NCBI GenBank assembly: GCA_020048595.1
Contig: JAIFMH010000140.1
Location: 1-10,247 of the forward strand
Direction of reading: 5' to 3'
Length of the DNA stretch: 10,247 nt
From: Bacteroidota bacterium
Lineage (GTDB): Bacteria > Bacteroidota > Bacteroidia > Bacteroidales > UBA4417
Shown here: positions 1 to 7,736 of the stretch, one piece after another
Layout: each line of letters starts with the position of its first letter
How positions within the stretch are numbered: the first letter of the stretch is position 1
Position numbers and translations under genes: made by a program
The notes under the pieces: model-generated
Database searches by the model: none
What the model was told of the DNA's origin: nothing
What the model saw: only the letters and a program-made list of their open reading frames with translations

Positions 1-1453
1 GAGGTTCAATGGTAAAACTTAGCTTGCTGCCTTTCTTATAATTATCAACCGATTGCTTTCCCCAAACATCTTTTAGACTATAAGTTCCATCCTGCATAAA
101 ATTCAGAAATCTTCCTTTTACATCAAGAGTTTGAGCTTTATCAGATCTGTTGAAGAATGCAGCCCATCCCTCTTTAAACATATATTCCTGGTAACCCCAT
201 CGCTCATTGTTTGCGATTGGTGCGCTCCAAAGCTCAATTTGGTTTTCTGCATGAAACAGTTTACCATGCACACCATTTTTTACGCACGCAAGCATTTCAG
301 GATTTGTAAGCAATTTGAACGAGTGGTCATCCATCGAAATCAAAGAACCACCAATCATAATTGGAGAAGCAGCAATTGCACGCTGAGTAATAAAAGTCTC
401 TTTTTGTGCGTTTGTAAATTTGCACCAGTGATGCATTTTGCCCATAAATTCTTCAAGGGTTTTATCCGGATTTCTTTCTTCGATTTCTGGTCTTCGAAGA
501 ATACAAAGTTCTCCGAATGGAATCATATCTAAATCTGGCCAAAACCCTGGTTGTTCTAATCCTTGCCATTTACGCATCGATTCAAACGAACGGTCAATAC
601 TTAGTTGATTATCCCAAATATCGGGAGTGGTGCGAACCATGTTCGTTTTTTTGTACGTTTCCAAATATTTCACATTCGATGTTCCCCCTGCTGAAAGGCT
701 CAAAACAATAGGGCGGCCACAATTTTTAATAGCTTTCACATAGCCTTCGATTTCAGCTGCAAAATGTGTAACATCGTCTACTTTTACAAAATCAATTCCC
801 CATTCTGCAAACTGCTTAAATACACTATTATAATATTCCTGCGAGCCGGGCTTGGTCATATCAACACCATGCATAAAAATACACCATGTGCAATTGTTGA
901 ATGTAGTATAAATGTCTTTTGCAGAATACTTTGTCCCTTTGATCGGTAGATTTTTCTCAACTGCAATTCTTGGAATACCACGCATTAAATGGACTCCGAA
1001 CTTCAATCCTTTTGCATGAAGTTTATCAACCATCGGTTTAAGGCCATTAGGGAAAAATTGTTTGCATGGAACCGGAATACCATATTCATTTACTGTTACT
1101 TCTGTAGGATTTGTTTTATCTGCAACAGGCACAAGATAACCTTTATACATTTGAGATTTTGGGGATGCAAACCAGCCATTATCAATCACAAAGTATTCGT
1201 ATCCATGAGGAGCAAACTTTTCAATGAAAGCATCGATTTCTTTCATTGCTACTTCTTCGTATATATTAATTCCGTAACTATCAAAACTGTTATAACCCAG
1301 CGGAGGTGTTTGTGCCAGTATTCCCTTTGTGACTTTTTGTTTTCGTTCTACTGAAACGCCCTGTGCATTTGCAACCTGGATTGTATCAGCAATTAATATT
1401 GCTGTCGACACTACGAAAGACAGGTTCAGCAAATACTTTTTTATTATTCTCAT
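1..1453 (-). CDS. GH27-type glycoside hydrolase (alpha-galactosidase-like), secreted, 3' end cut by window edge
   Basis: The reading frame is open from an ATG at 1453 to the window edge, giving 484 visible codons; only a short C-terminal tail should be missing. Residues 1-30 form a signal peptide (basic MRIIKK, hydrophobic core, ANA then Q). The TIM-barrel start PPLGYNSFDSYG (50-61), FVIDNGWF (88-95), FGVHLMRGIPR (152-162), FVKVDD (222-227) and VRTTPDIWD (273-281) match the downstream-paralogue layout of family GH27. By alignment with known GH27 motifs, D226 is the likely nucleophile and D278 the acid/base. GH27 enzymes are retaining exo-glycosidases acting on alpha-galactosides, alpha-N-acetylgalactosaminides, beta-L-arabinopyranosides or isomaltose units; substrate cannot be chosen from sequence. 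A beta-sandwich-like tail (about 395 onward) is visible. It lies 44 bp behind the paralogue ending at 1498 and is probably the last visible gene of the same transcript. The Shine-Dalgarno is weak (GAGAAG). Confidence 0.85.
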   Translation of the reverse strand, partial: MRIIKKYLLNLSFVVSTAILIADTIQVANAQGVSVERKQKVTKGILAQTPPLGYNSFDSYGINIYEEVAMKEIDAFIEKFAPHGYEYFVIDNGWFASPKSQMYKGYLVPVADKTNPTEVTVNEYGIPVPCKQFFPNGLKPMVDKLHAKGLKFGVHLMRGIPRIAVEKNLPIKGTKYSAKDIYTTFNNCTWCIFMHGVDMTKPGSQEYYNSVFKQFAEWGIDFVKVDDVTHFAAEIEGYVKAIKNCGRPIVLSLSAGGTSNVKYLETYKKTNMVRTTPDIWDNQLSIDRSFESMRKWQGLEQPGFWPDLDMIPFGELCILRRPEIEERNPDKTLEEFMGKMHHWCKFTNAQKETFITQRAIAASPIMIGGSLISMDDHSFKLLTNPEMLACVKNGVHGKLFHAENQIELWSAPIANNERWGYQEYMFKEGWAAFFNRSDKAQTLDVKGRFLNFMQDGTYSLKDVWGKQSVDNYKKGSKLSFTIEP

Positions 1454-1497
1454 TTATTTCTTCTCAATTTTCTTTAATGGCTAAAAACTATGTAGTT

Positions 1498-2931
1498 CTA
1501 TCTCTTTATGTATTTTAAGAAAGCCACACCATTCGGATTAATTATAAAATCGAAGTTAGACGCCTCAGCCGGATTCCAAACATTCTGCAGTTTATAGTTT
1601 TCAGCAGAATCAAAACCCAGATCTTCTGGTTTTAACGAAATAGATTTAATCTCTTCCGTACGGTTGAAAATCCCTATCCAACCATTTATGCTGTTTTGTT
1701 TTGGAGTTTTCCAAATTTCAATACCATCTTTTTCGTACACCAAACTTCCCATAATTCCATTTTGGTTACATGCTAACATTTCTTTATTTGTAATAAGACT
1801 AAGCGATAAATCGTCAAGAGTTGGTACATCTCCACCCATCATTAATGGCGATGCAGCTAAAGCACGCATTGTGATAAAAGTATACATTTGGTCTTTGGTA
1901 AACTCGCTCCAACGATTAAACCCTTTACCAGCTAAAAGTTCAAACGTAGCAAGTTCTCCAGATTTCATTTTGTCCAATAATTCCTTCTTGGATTCATTTC
2001 CTTTTACACCGGTGGGTTTTAACGTCATCATCTGCAACTGACCAAATGGAATCATGTCCATATCAATCCAGAAACCGGGTTTGCTCTTGCCATTCCATTT
2101 ACGCCATTCATCAAAACATTCGTCAATTCCTTTTTGGTCGTCCCAAATATCTGGAGTTACACGAAGCATGTGACCTTTTTGAAAAGCTTCGAGATGGTTT
2201 GGATCTACCTTTCCACCAGGGCTAAGGCTTAATACCATTGGTCGCCCACATTGCGCTATTGCGTTGGCAACTGCTTCTACTTCTTTTGGAAAAGGAACTA
2301 TATCGTCGTACTTAATAAAATCTACACCCCATTCGGCCATTTGATTCATCAACGAATTGTAAAACTCCTGTGCGCCGGGTTTGCTCATATCTAAACCATA
2401 ATTTTGGGAATTCCAATTGCAAATACTTGTAGTGTCAGCAACATCTTTTGCAAAATATTTTGTGCCTTTAATTGGAACATTAGCTTTTACTGCTGCACGC
2501 GGAATACCACGCATAAGATGAAGACCAAATTTGAGACCAAGTGTGTGGCAACGATCAATAATATGTTGCAGACCATTTGGGAAATAGGTGTCGGAAGGCT
2601 GAAGTAACCCATACTCATTAAATTTCAGTTTTGCCGCATGCTTCTCTGCCGGAAACTTAGTGCCTTCTTGAAGTTTGAATTCGCCAAACCAACCTGCATC
2701 AATTACAAAATATGTATATCCAAATGGCTTGAGTTTTTTTGCAAATGCTTCAAGATTGGCCATTGCTGCTTTGTCGTGCAGGTAAACGCCATAGCTATCG
2801 AAGCTGTTCCAACCCATTGGAGGTTTCTGAGCCAACGGTTCAATAGATTTCTGACTTCTGTTTTGACTGCTGCAGGGAAATGACGTTGCAATTAAAACAC
2901 TAAGGACTACTATTATTTTTAGTGTTTTCAT
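1498..2931 (-). CDS. GH27-type glycoside hydrolase (alpha-galactosidase-like), secreted
   Basis: This is a complete 477-residue protein with an N-terminal export signal (residues 1 to about 22). A Cys at 20 follows SFP, which is a poor lipobox, so plain secretion to the periplasm seems likelier than lipidation. GH27 landmarks run in order: PPMGWNSFDSYG (37-48), YFVIDAGWF (74-82), FGLHLMRGIPR (135-145), FIKYDD (205-210), LRVTPDIWDDQ (256-266) and a GFWIDMDMIPFG segment (286-297). D209 fits the family nucleophile after K-Y, and D261 fits the acid/base in the R-x-x-x-D pattern. The HLMRGIPR stretch marks a bacterial branch rather than the classic eukaryotic alpha-galactosidases. It is a tandem paralogue of the gene ending at the window edge. 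The start lies 14 bp after the sulfatase stop, consistent with one transcript. It probably removes terminal galactosyl or arabinopyranosyl units after desulfation; the exact sugar is inferred, not seen. The stop codon is TAG. Confidence 0.88.
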   Translation of the reverse strand: MKTLKIIVVLSVLIATSFPCSSQNRSQKSIEPLAQKPPMGWNSFDSYGVYLHDKAAMANLEAFAKKLKPFGYTYFVIDAGWFGEFKLQEGTKFPAEKHAAKLKFNEYGLLQPSDTYFPNGLQHIIDRCHTLGLKFGLHLMRGIPRAAVKANVPIKGTKYFAKDVADTTSICNWNSQNYGLDMSKPGAQEFYNSLMNQMAEWGVDFIKYDDIVPFPKEVEAVANAIAQCGRPMVLSLSPGGKVDPNHLEAFQKGHMLRVTPDIWDDQKGIDECFDEWRKWNGKSKPGFWIDMDMIPFGQLQMMTLKPTGVKGNESKKELLDKMKSGELATFELLAGKGFNRWSEFTKDQMYTFITMRALAASPLMMGGDVPTLDDLSLSLITNKEMLACNQNGIMGSLVYEKDGIEIWKTPKQNSINGWIGIFNRTEEIKSISLKPEDLGFDSAENYKLQNVWNPAEASNFDFIINPNGVAFLKYIKR

Positions 2932-2945
2932 CTCATTCAGTATAG

Positions 2946-4436
2946 TTATTTTTCATTTTTATCTATTGGGAAGTTTTTGTCATCAATATGTTCGCCAACA
3001 AGAATGGCTTTCATTTTTTCCACTATATCAGGATATTTTTCTACAACATTGTTTTTTTCCGTTGGGTCGTTTTTTAGATTGTACAACTCTATGCGTGTTG
3101 TACCCGGCTTAAAGAGATCTAGTTTAACCAATTTCCAGTCTCCCTGAATTGCTGCTTGTTTGCCACCCTGTTCGTTAAATTCCCAATAGAGATTATCATG
3201 TTTCTTTTGCTTTTTACCTAAAAGTTCCGGCAAGAATGAAATTCCGTCAGTCTTTGTAGGAGCCTTAGCACCTGCAATTTCTGCAATTGTTGGCTTTACA
3301 TCCCAAAACGCTGAAATGTGGCTGCTCACTTTCCCCGGTTTAATGGTTCCCGGCCAATATGCAATCATTGGAACGCGAACTCCACCTTCGTACAAATCAC
3401 GCTTTTGACCTCGTAAACCACCGCTGCTATTGAAAAATTTTGCATCGTTATTCCCTTCGGAATGCGGGCCGTTATCGCTCGAGAAAATAATTATCGTATT
3501 TTTATCTATGCCGAGTTTTTCTAATTTTTCCTTGAGCTTGGCAATCTCTTTATCCAAATAAGAAATCATTGCCGCTAAACCTTTTTGCGCGTTAGGCCAT
3601 TTTTTCGATGCATAAATTCCGTAATCAGGAACTTCCATTCCATGTTCTTCATTTGCTAACTTGAATTCATTGTTGGCATGCGGTAGGGTGTACGCAAGAT
3701 ACAGGAAGAATGGAGCATTGGAATTTTTTTCCACAAACTCCAATGCTTCATTTGTAAACAGCTCTTGAGAATAAACTTTTTTATCAGTAGATGCGGAGCC
3801 GACACCTTTGGAATAATCCGTAGTAGAGAAAACTACGGTGTTGTCAAGGGGAATCCTAACATCGTTTCTTATTAAAAAATCTGGATAAAAATTATGAGCC
3901 CTTACTTGATTGAGATATCCAAAAAAGTAATCAAATCCCTGTTTACCTGGAACCCCCGTTGTTCCTTCATCACCCAGGCCCCATTTGCCAATTAATGCAG
4001 TTGTATATCCGACATTTTTAAGAACTGTTGCCAATGTCGTATCATTTTCATTTAATTCAACTGTAGGCTGATTACCTCTGACTTTTGCTTTCCCTGTATG
4101 CAAGCCAGTCATTAAGCAGCATCGTGATGGTGCACACACCGGACTGCCCGAATAGTGACGAGTAAAACGAATACCTTCGGCTGCCATTTTATCCAGCGTG
4201 GGTGTTTTAATCTCTTGTTGTCCGTAGCATCCCAAATCGCCATATCCAAGATCGTCAGCCAAAATATAGATGATATTCGGCTTACCATTGTCTAGATGTT
4301 TTTTCCCTTCTTTCGACTCACGTAATTCAGCAGCATTCCCTGCAGACAAATCGAAGGTGGTAAAAAGCAACAATATTATAATTTGCCAATATAATAGCTT
4401 TTTTACGAGTAAGGACTGTTGCCTATGCTTCATCAT
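2946..4436 (-). CDS. Type I (formylglycine-dependent) sulfatase, secreted
   Basis: This 496-residue alkaline-phosphatase-fold sulfatase has an N-terminal hydrophobic export segment (about 12-36). The first metal-binding pair is in ILADDLGYGDLG (58-69; D61, D62). The catalytic motif is CAPSR (101-105), where Cys101 should be converted to formylglycine by a maturation enzyme encoded elsewhere. Other family landmarks are GKWGLG (150-155, with Gly where many members have His), LPH (251-253) and SSDNGPH (319-325; D321 and N322 as metal ligands). The C-terminal subdomain has QGDWKLVK (431-438) and ELYNLKNDP (450-458), both typical of arylsulfatase A-like enzymes. It hydrolyses sulfate esters, here most likely on a carbohydrate because glycosidases flank it; the target sugar and position cannot be read. 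A strong AAGGAG lies 9 bases before the ATG at 4436. A second ATG follows directly, so the start could shift by one codon. A 96-bp gap with a palindrome separates it from the upstream GH43-like gene. Confidence 0.93.
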   Translation of the reverse strand: MMKHRQQSLLVKKLLYWQIIILLLFTTFDLSAGNAAELRESKEGKKHLDNGKPNIIYILADDLGYGDLGCYGQQEIKTPTLDKMAAEGIRFTRHYSGSPVCAPSRCCLMTGLHTGKAKVRGNQPTVELNENDTTLATVLKNVGYTTALIGKWGLGDEGTTGVPGKQGFDYFFGYLNQVRAHNFYPDFLIRNDVRIPLDNTVVFSTTDYSKGVGSASTDKKVYSQELFTNEALEFVEKNSNAPFFLYLAYTLPHANNEFKLANEEHGMEVPDYGIYASKKWPNAQKGLAAMISYLDKEIAKLKEKLEKLGIDKNTIIIFSSDNGPHSEGNNDAKFFNSSGGLRGQKRDLYEGGVRVPMIAYWPGTIKPGKVSSHISAFWDVKPTIAEIAGAKAPTKTDGISFLPELLGKKQKKHDNLYWEFNEQGGKQAAIQGDWKLVKLDLFKPGTTRIELYNLKNDPTEKNNVVEKYPDIVEKMKAILVGEHIDDKNFPIDKNEK

Positions 4437-4445
4437 GTTTGGTTA

Positions 4446-4451
4446 CTCCTT
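4446..4451 (-). promoter_or_regulatory. Shine-Dalgarno of the sulfatase gene
   Basis: AAGGAG on the minus strand, 9 bases before the ATG at 4436. It is strong compared with the weak or absent sites before the other cluster genes, suggesting the sulfatase is translated independently rather than by coupling. Confidence 0.65.
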
Positions 4452-4490
4452 CGTATTTGGTATACTCGTGTTGCTGACCATTTACCTTTT

Positions 4491-4506
4491 CGTGAATATA
4501 TTCACG
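4491..4506. promoter_or_regulatory. Perfect 16-bp palindrome, candidate operator upstream of the sulfatase
   Basis: CGTGAATATATTCACG is an exact inverted repeat of two 8-base halves with no spacer. It lies in the 96-bp gap between the GH43-like and sulfatase genes, 54 bases before the sulfatase ATG. The absence of a loop makes an RNA hairpin or terminator unlikely and favours a dimeric DNA-binding protein site. No convincing promoter elements could be read next to it, so the role is inferred. Confidence 0.45.
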
Positions 4507-4532
4507 TTAATCAAATAATTAATTTCCATCTT

Positions 4533-5501
4533 CTACTTCGTAGGTATTACCCTTCTTATTGTACCATCCTTATTGTACGTCAGCTTATCAAAACATATTG
4601 ATCTTCTAAATGGATGCGGGCTTCCTTCATGTCCCCATCCGAAAAGTCTTTCTTTTTCCAGATGATTGCGATAATATAAATCTGAGCTGTGATAGAACAA
4701 ATACCATTCCCCTTTATATTCAACAATGGAATGATGACTTGTACCGCTATTCATTTTTTCCAAAATCACCCCTTGATATACAAAGGGACCCAAAGGATTG
4801 TTACTTGTGCAATATTTAATTTCTCCACTCTTTCCAACGTACGAGAAGTAATATTTCCCCTTATACTTGTGCATCCAACTCGCTTCGAAGAAATCATCGG
4901 TCCCCTCTAAATGATAAACCTTGCCATCGTAAGAAATCATATCCCGGTTCAGCTTGATTGCATTTACAACTAACTGCCCCATATAAAGGTAGGCCTGTCC
5001 ATCATCGTCGATAAATACAGCCGGGTCGATAAAATCTCTGTTGCAAATAACGCCTTTTGAATTGGTATGTATGAGAGCAGAATCTAATGGATCCTTAAAT
5101 GGACCATAGGGTTTATCCCCGACAGCAACACCAATTTTACTTTGATCTACTGGAAAATAAAAATAGTATTTACCATTCCGGTTGATGCAATCGGGTGCCC
5201 ACGCCATTGATTGTGCCCAGCGTAATTTTTCCAATGATAAGCCGACTCCGTGATCTGTCCACTGTTTCATATTGGTGGTAGAAAATACATGCCAGTCTTT
5301 CATCCAAAACCATGAGGCTGTATCTTCATCATGCGAAGGATAAACGAATAATGTATCGTTAAATACTCTGGCTGAAGGATCCGCAGTATACATGTGAGTT
5401 ATGAACGGTTTTTGTGCAAAACTATTATTATAGAGTAAAATATATAGTGCTACTAATGTTATTCTGATCACAGTGATTGTCTTCCAATATTTATTGTTCA
5501 C
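4533..5501 (-). CDS. GH43-like glycoside hydrolase (five-bladed beta-propeller), secreted
   Basis: This is a 322-residue single-domain protein. A signal peptide spans about residues 1-29 (SFA then Q). The three catalytic acids of GH43 can be placed: D41 in TADPSAR (39-45) as general base, D159 in RDFIDPAVF (155-163) as pKa modulator, and E206 in FFEASWMHKYKGKYY (204-218) as general acid. A conserved His (H256/H257 in GTSHHSIVEY) sits where the family has its central-pore metal ligand. GH43 enzymes are inverting arabinofuranosidases, xylosidases, arabinanases or galactosidases; no subfamily is assigned here. There is no accessory sandwich domain, so it is at the short end of the family. The start codon is GTG, and the gene overlaps the end of the upstream lipoprotein gene by 11 bases, which points to translational coupling. 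The next Met (37) would remove the signal peptide and sits just before the catalytic base, supporting the GTG. Confidence 0.88.
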   Translation of the reverse strand: MNNKYWKTITVIRITLVALYILLYNNSFAQKPFITHMYTADPSARVFNDTLFVYPSHDEDTASWFWMKDWHVFSTTNMKQWTDHGVGLSLEKLRWAQSMAWAPDCINRNGKYYFYFPVDQSKIGVAVGDKPYGPFKDPLDSALIHTNSKGVICNRDFIDPAVFIDDDGQAYLYMGQLVVNAIKLNRDMISYDGKVYHLEGTDDFFEASWMHKYKGKYYFSYVGKSGEIKYCTSNNPLGPFVYQGVILEKMNSGTSHHSIVEYKGEWYLFYHSSDLYYRNHLEKERLFGWGHEGSPHPFRRSICFDKLTYNKDGTIRRVIPTK

Positions 5502-7647
5502 TACTCAAACGTTTCAGCGAAGCCAGTTCCGCTTTCACCTGGTCCTCTACAATCGACCAATGGAAATATAGTTCTTTGAATTCCGGAGCATTTTCGCAAA
5601 AATGTGTAAGCGGAACCGGTTTATAAACGGGAGTAGTAACTTCTACCAACGCATGCCATCCGGCAGACGCTTTTGTTAACCACTCTATTGCCTTCTCCAG
5701 GCTTTTTTTATCGTTGGAAGTTTTAAATCGCTTGTATTCAACAGCGGCCCTCATCTTATTCGAAAAATACAATCCCAGATTCGCCCATGCTTTAATGTCG
5801 GACACTTCGTAAAGCAAATCCACATTTTTTCCCGGTTTAATATTTTTTGTTTCTTTAAGTGCTTGATTACAAATTGTCTCTAACGAATCGGCCAAATGGA
5901 ATGGTGAAATTTTTCCTTTTGGTACATTGTTTTCACTGGCAAGAAAATCTGCAATGCTCATATACGCAGGCTCCATCGGTATTTTCTCAGACATATCTTC
6001 CAGAGAGATAAGCTTTTGCACTTTCTTCTTGTCAATCATAACCGACTGTAGCATCCCTTCGGAATACAATGAAAAATCCCATGTTGCATTTTGCCATGAG
6101 GCAATAACCAATGGGACCGTACTGGCTTTGGATTGAGCTTCGAAAAGTTCTTTGCCTTGTTTTGGGAAGCGTTGCTCAAATTCATCTCTAAAGAATTCAT
6201 CCGGTGTATTGGGGTTATAAAGCAGCCTTCCACAAACTTTATAAAACATCCATTGCCGCTCGAACGCATAGCGATAGCTTGAACCGGGTAATGATGTGAT
6301 GTAATCTTTTGCCGGAATATACGTTTCTGAACCTACATAATAGCCATTTACATAGGGTTGTACATTGGTAGCAATATGTTTGCGGATAAAATCGGTTTGA
6401 CCCCAGCGTAACATGAAAAAATCCTCATTACGCATCATCCAGGCTAAATAATAATTTTTCGGCATCGGATTCCAATAAACATCGTTTAGTTTACCTCCGT
6501 GTACTTTTACCAAATGTGGTGTTGAAAATGCGTGCGACCAGTTAAATTTAAGCTCGATATTAATTGGCCCATCAAAGCAAGTGAGTGTATCCAATGCACT
6601 TCTTGTCAACTTCTCAGTTTCAACAGAGGTAGCACCACCACTACTTGTTCCTGCCGAAAGAGGTACCCGATAGATAAACTTCGCTTTGCGAGATGCCATT
6701 CGCATACCTTGAATATAATTTTCCAGAATCCACTGTTGACGAGCTTCGGCAGTCATGTTTCCCATACCTTCGCCCAGAGTGATTCCTAACCCCGTAAGTT
6801 CGGGGTAAGTATCTAATACAGTCTTTATACTTTCACGATAATAATCTTTTGTAATTGCAGAAGTGTCGCCTTGCGGTACAAAATGTTTACCTTCAATGCA
6901 ATAGTCGCAAACATTATGAGCCTTGGCAAATTCAGGAGAAACAAAAATATTCCAGTTTATGAGGTATGTTTCTATTCCTCTGTTCTTTGCCATACGGAAA
7001 AGTGAGTGCCAAAATTTTTGCCATTCTACCAAATCTTTATCACTAAGACTGCAAGCCTCTGGATATTTCTTTGTCTTAACAAGATAGCTGAATGGATGTA
7101 AATTCCACAACGTCAGTTTGTTAAATCTGTTTTCAACCATCATATCCAGGAACGATTCCCAGAAGAGAGTGTCGCGGCAAGTTTCGTAATGCAGGCTAAG
7201 TGCTTCGCTTCTTCGGTAAGAATCCCATGGAAAATTAAATTTTATTGCACGAAAAGAAAGGTTCGGACTTTCAACCTTGCTTTGAATTTTCCTTTTTCCC
7301 TTTTCCAATTGTCCTTTTATTTCCAGCATCCCATACATCAGGCCTGTGTAATCTCCACCTGTTAACTCAATGTTATCATCCTTGGCTATGATTCTATACG
7401 CTTCTTTCTGTAAGTTAACAGAATCGACTGTAGCATGAATAACCATATCCGGATTTTTTTCTGAAAAAATTATCGGATAGTTTTTACTCAATTGTTTTAA
7501 CTGTTCAACTCCATAGTGTACCTGCGGAGCGGAGGATTCAACTTTTACATAAAAAGTAAAACCGCTTGGTTTGCAGGAGAGCATGAACGGTACTGCCAGA
7601 GCCGTGAAGCATAACTGGCGAAATATTTTTTTGATAGTATGGTGCAT
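5491..7647 (-). CDS. Large lipoprotein, putative glycoside hydrolase of alpha-glucuronidase/GH20-like architecture
   Basis: This is a 718-residue protein counted from the ATG at 7647. A TTG at 7674 in the same frame would add nine residues, but the ATG gives a normal signal (MHHTIKKIFR, hydrophobic stretch, FMLSC with Cys25 as probable lipidation site). Residues about 30-115 look like the small alpha/beta domain preceding the catalytic barrel in GH67 and GH20 enzymes, ending in TGGDYTGLMYGM. A TIM-barrel-like region follows: FRAIKFNFPW, an MMVENRFNKLTLW strand, YLINWNIF, then LTGLGITLGEGMGN (about 284-297), whose Glu293 is the best visible catalytic candidate. A helical C-terminal region (about 460-710) is of unknown role. 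No classic HxGGDE signature of GH20 is present, so I do not assign a family. It is the first gene of the visible cluster and overlaps the GH43-like gene, suggesting a joint role in polysaccharide breakdown at the membrane. Confidence 0.7.
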   Translation of the reverse strand: MHHTIKKIFRQLCFTALAVPFMLSCKPSGFTFYVKVESSAPQVHYGVEQLKQLSKNYPIIFSEKNPDMVIHATVDSVNLQKEAYRIIAKDDNIELTGGDYTGLMYGMLEIKGQLEKGKRKIQSKVESPNLSFRAIKFNFPWDSYRRSEALSLHYETCRDTLFWESFLDMMVENRFNKLTLWNLHPFSYLVKTKKYPEACSLSDKDLVEWQKFWHSLFRMAKNRGIETYLINWNIFVSPEFAKAHNVCDYCIEGKHFVPQGDTSAITKDYYRESIKTVLDTYPELTGLGITLGEGMGNMTAEARQQWILENYIQGMRMASRKAKFIYRVPLSAGTSSGGATSVETEKLTRSALDTLTCFDGPINIELKFNWSHAFSTPHLVKVHGGKLNDVYWNPMPKNYYLAWMMRNEDFFMLRWGQTDFIRKHIATNVQPYVNGYYVGSETYIPAKDYITSLPGSSYRYAFERQWMFYKVCGRLLYNPNTPDEFFRDEFEQRFPKQGKELFEAQSKASTVPLVIASWQNATWDFSLYSEGMLQSVMIDKKKVQKLISLEDMSEKIPMEPAYMSIADFLASENNVPKGKISPFHLADSLETICNQALKETKNIKPGKNVDLLYEVSDIKAWANLGLYFSNKMRAAVEYKRFKTSNDKKSLEKAIEWLTKASAGWHALVEVTTPVYKPVPLTHFCENAPEFKELYFHWSIVEDQVKAELASLKRLSSEQ

Positions 7648-7691
7648 AGAAGGAGGATTCGTTAAGTGTTTCAAACTATAAAGGTTAGTAA

Positions 7692-7724
7692 TTCCGCTAC
7701 TGCTGATAAACAGTAGTGGCGGAA
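7692..7724. other. Bulged hairpin in the leader of the carbohydrate cluster
   Basis: TTCCGC (7692-7697) pairs with GCGGAA (7719-7724) and TACTG (7698-7702) with CAGTA (7711-7715), leaving a GTG bulge and an 8-base loop. It lies between the T9SS remnant and the lipoprotein start. No T run follows on either strand, so it is not a standard terminator. It could be the worn terminator of the lost T9SS gene or a leader structure for the cluster. Confidence 0.4.
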
Positions 7725-7736
7725 AATTATGTTTAT

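Noticed and set aside
131..1354. Several plus-strand ORFs over the first GH27 gene
   Set aside because: They are out-of-frame shadows; the minus-strand frame is open throughout with continuous GH27 motifs.
7651..7657. AGGAGGA on the plus strand as a ribosome binding site
   Set aside because: It is antisense to the leader of the minus-strand lipoprotein gene and no plausible plus-strand gene follows at the right distance.
7633..7674. TTG at 7674 as the start of the lipoprotein gene
   Set aside because: It adds nine residues including two prolines before the basic region and has no ribosome site; the ATG at 7647 gives a standard lipoprotein signal. It cannot be excluded completely.
7672..7680. 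TATAGTTTG as a Bacteroidetes -7 promoter box (TAnnTTTG)
   Set aside because: The spacing between TA and TTTG is three bases instead of two and no TTG-type -33 box lies at the right distance upstream.
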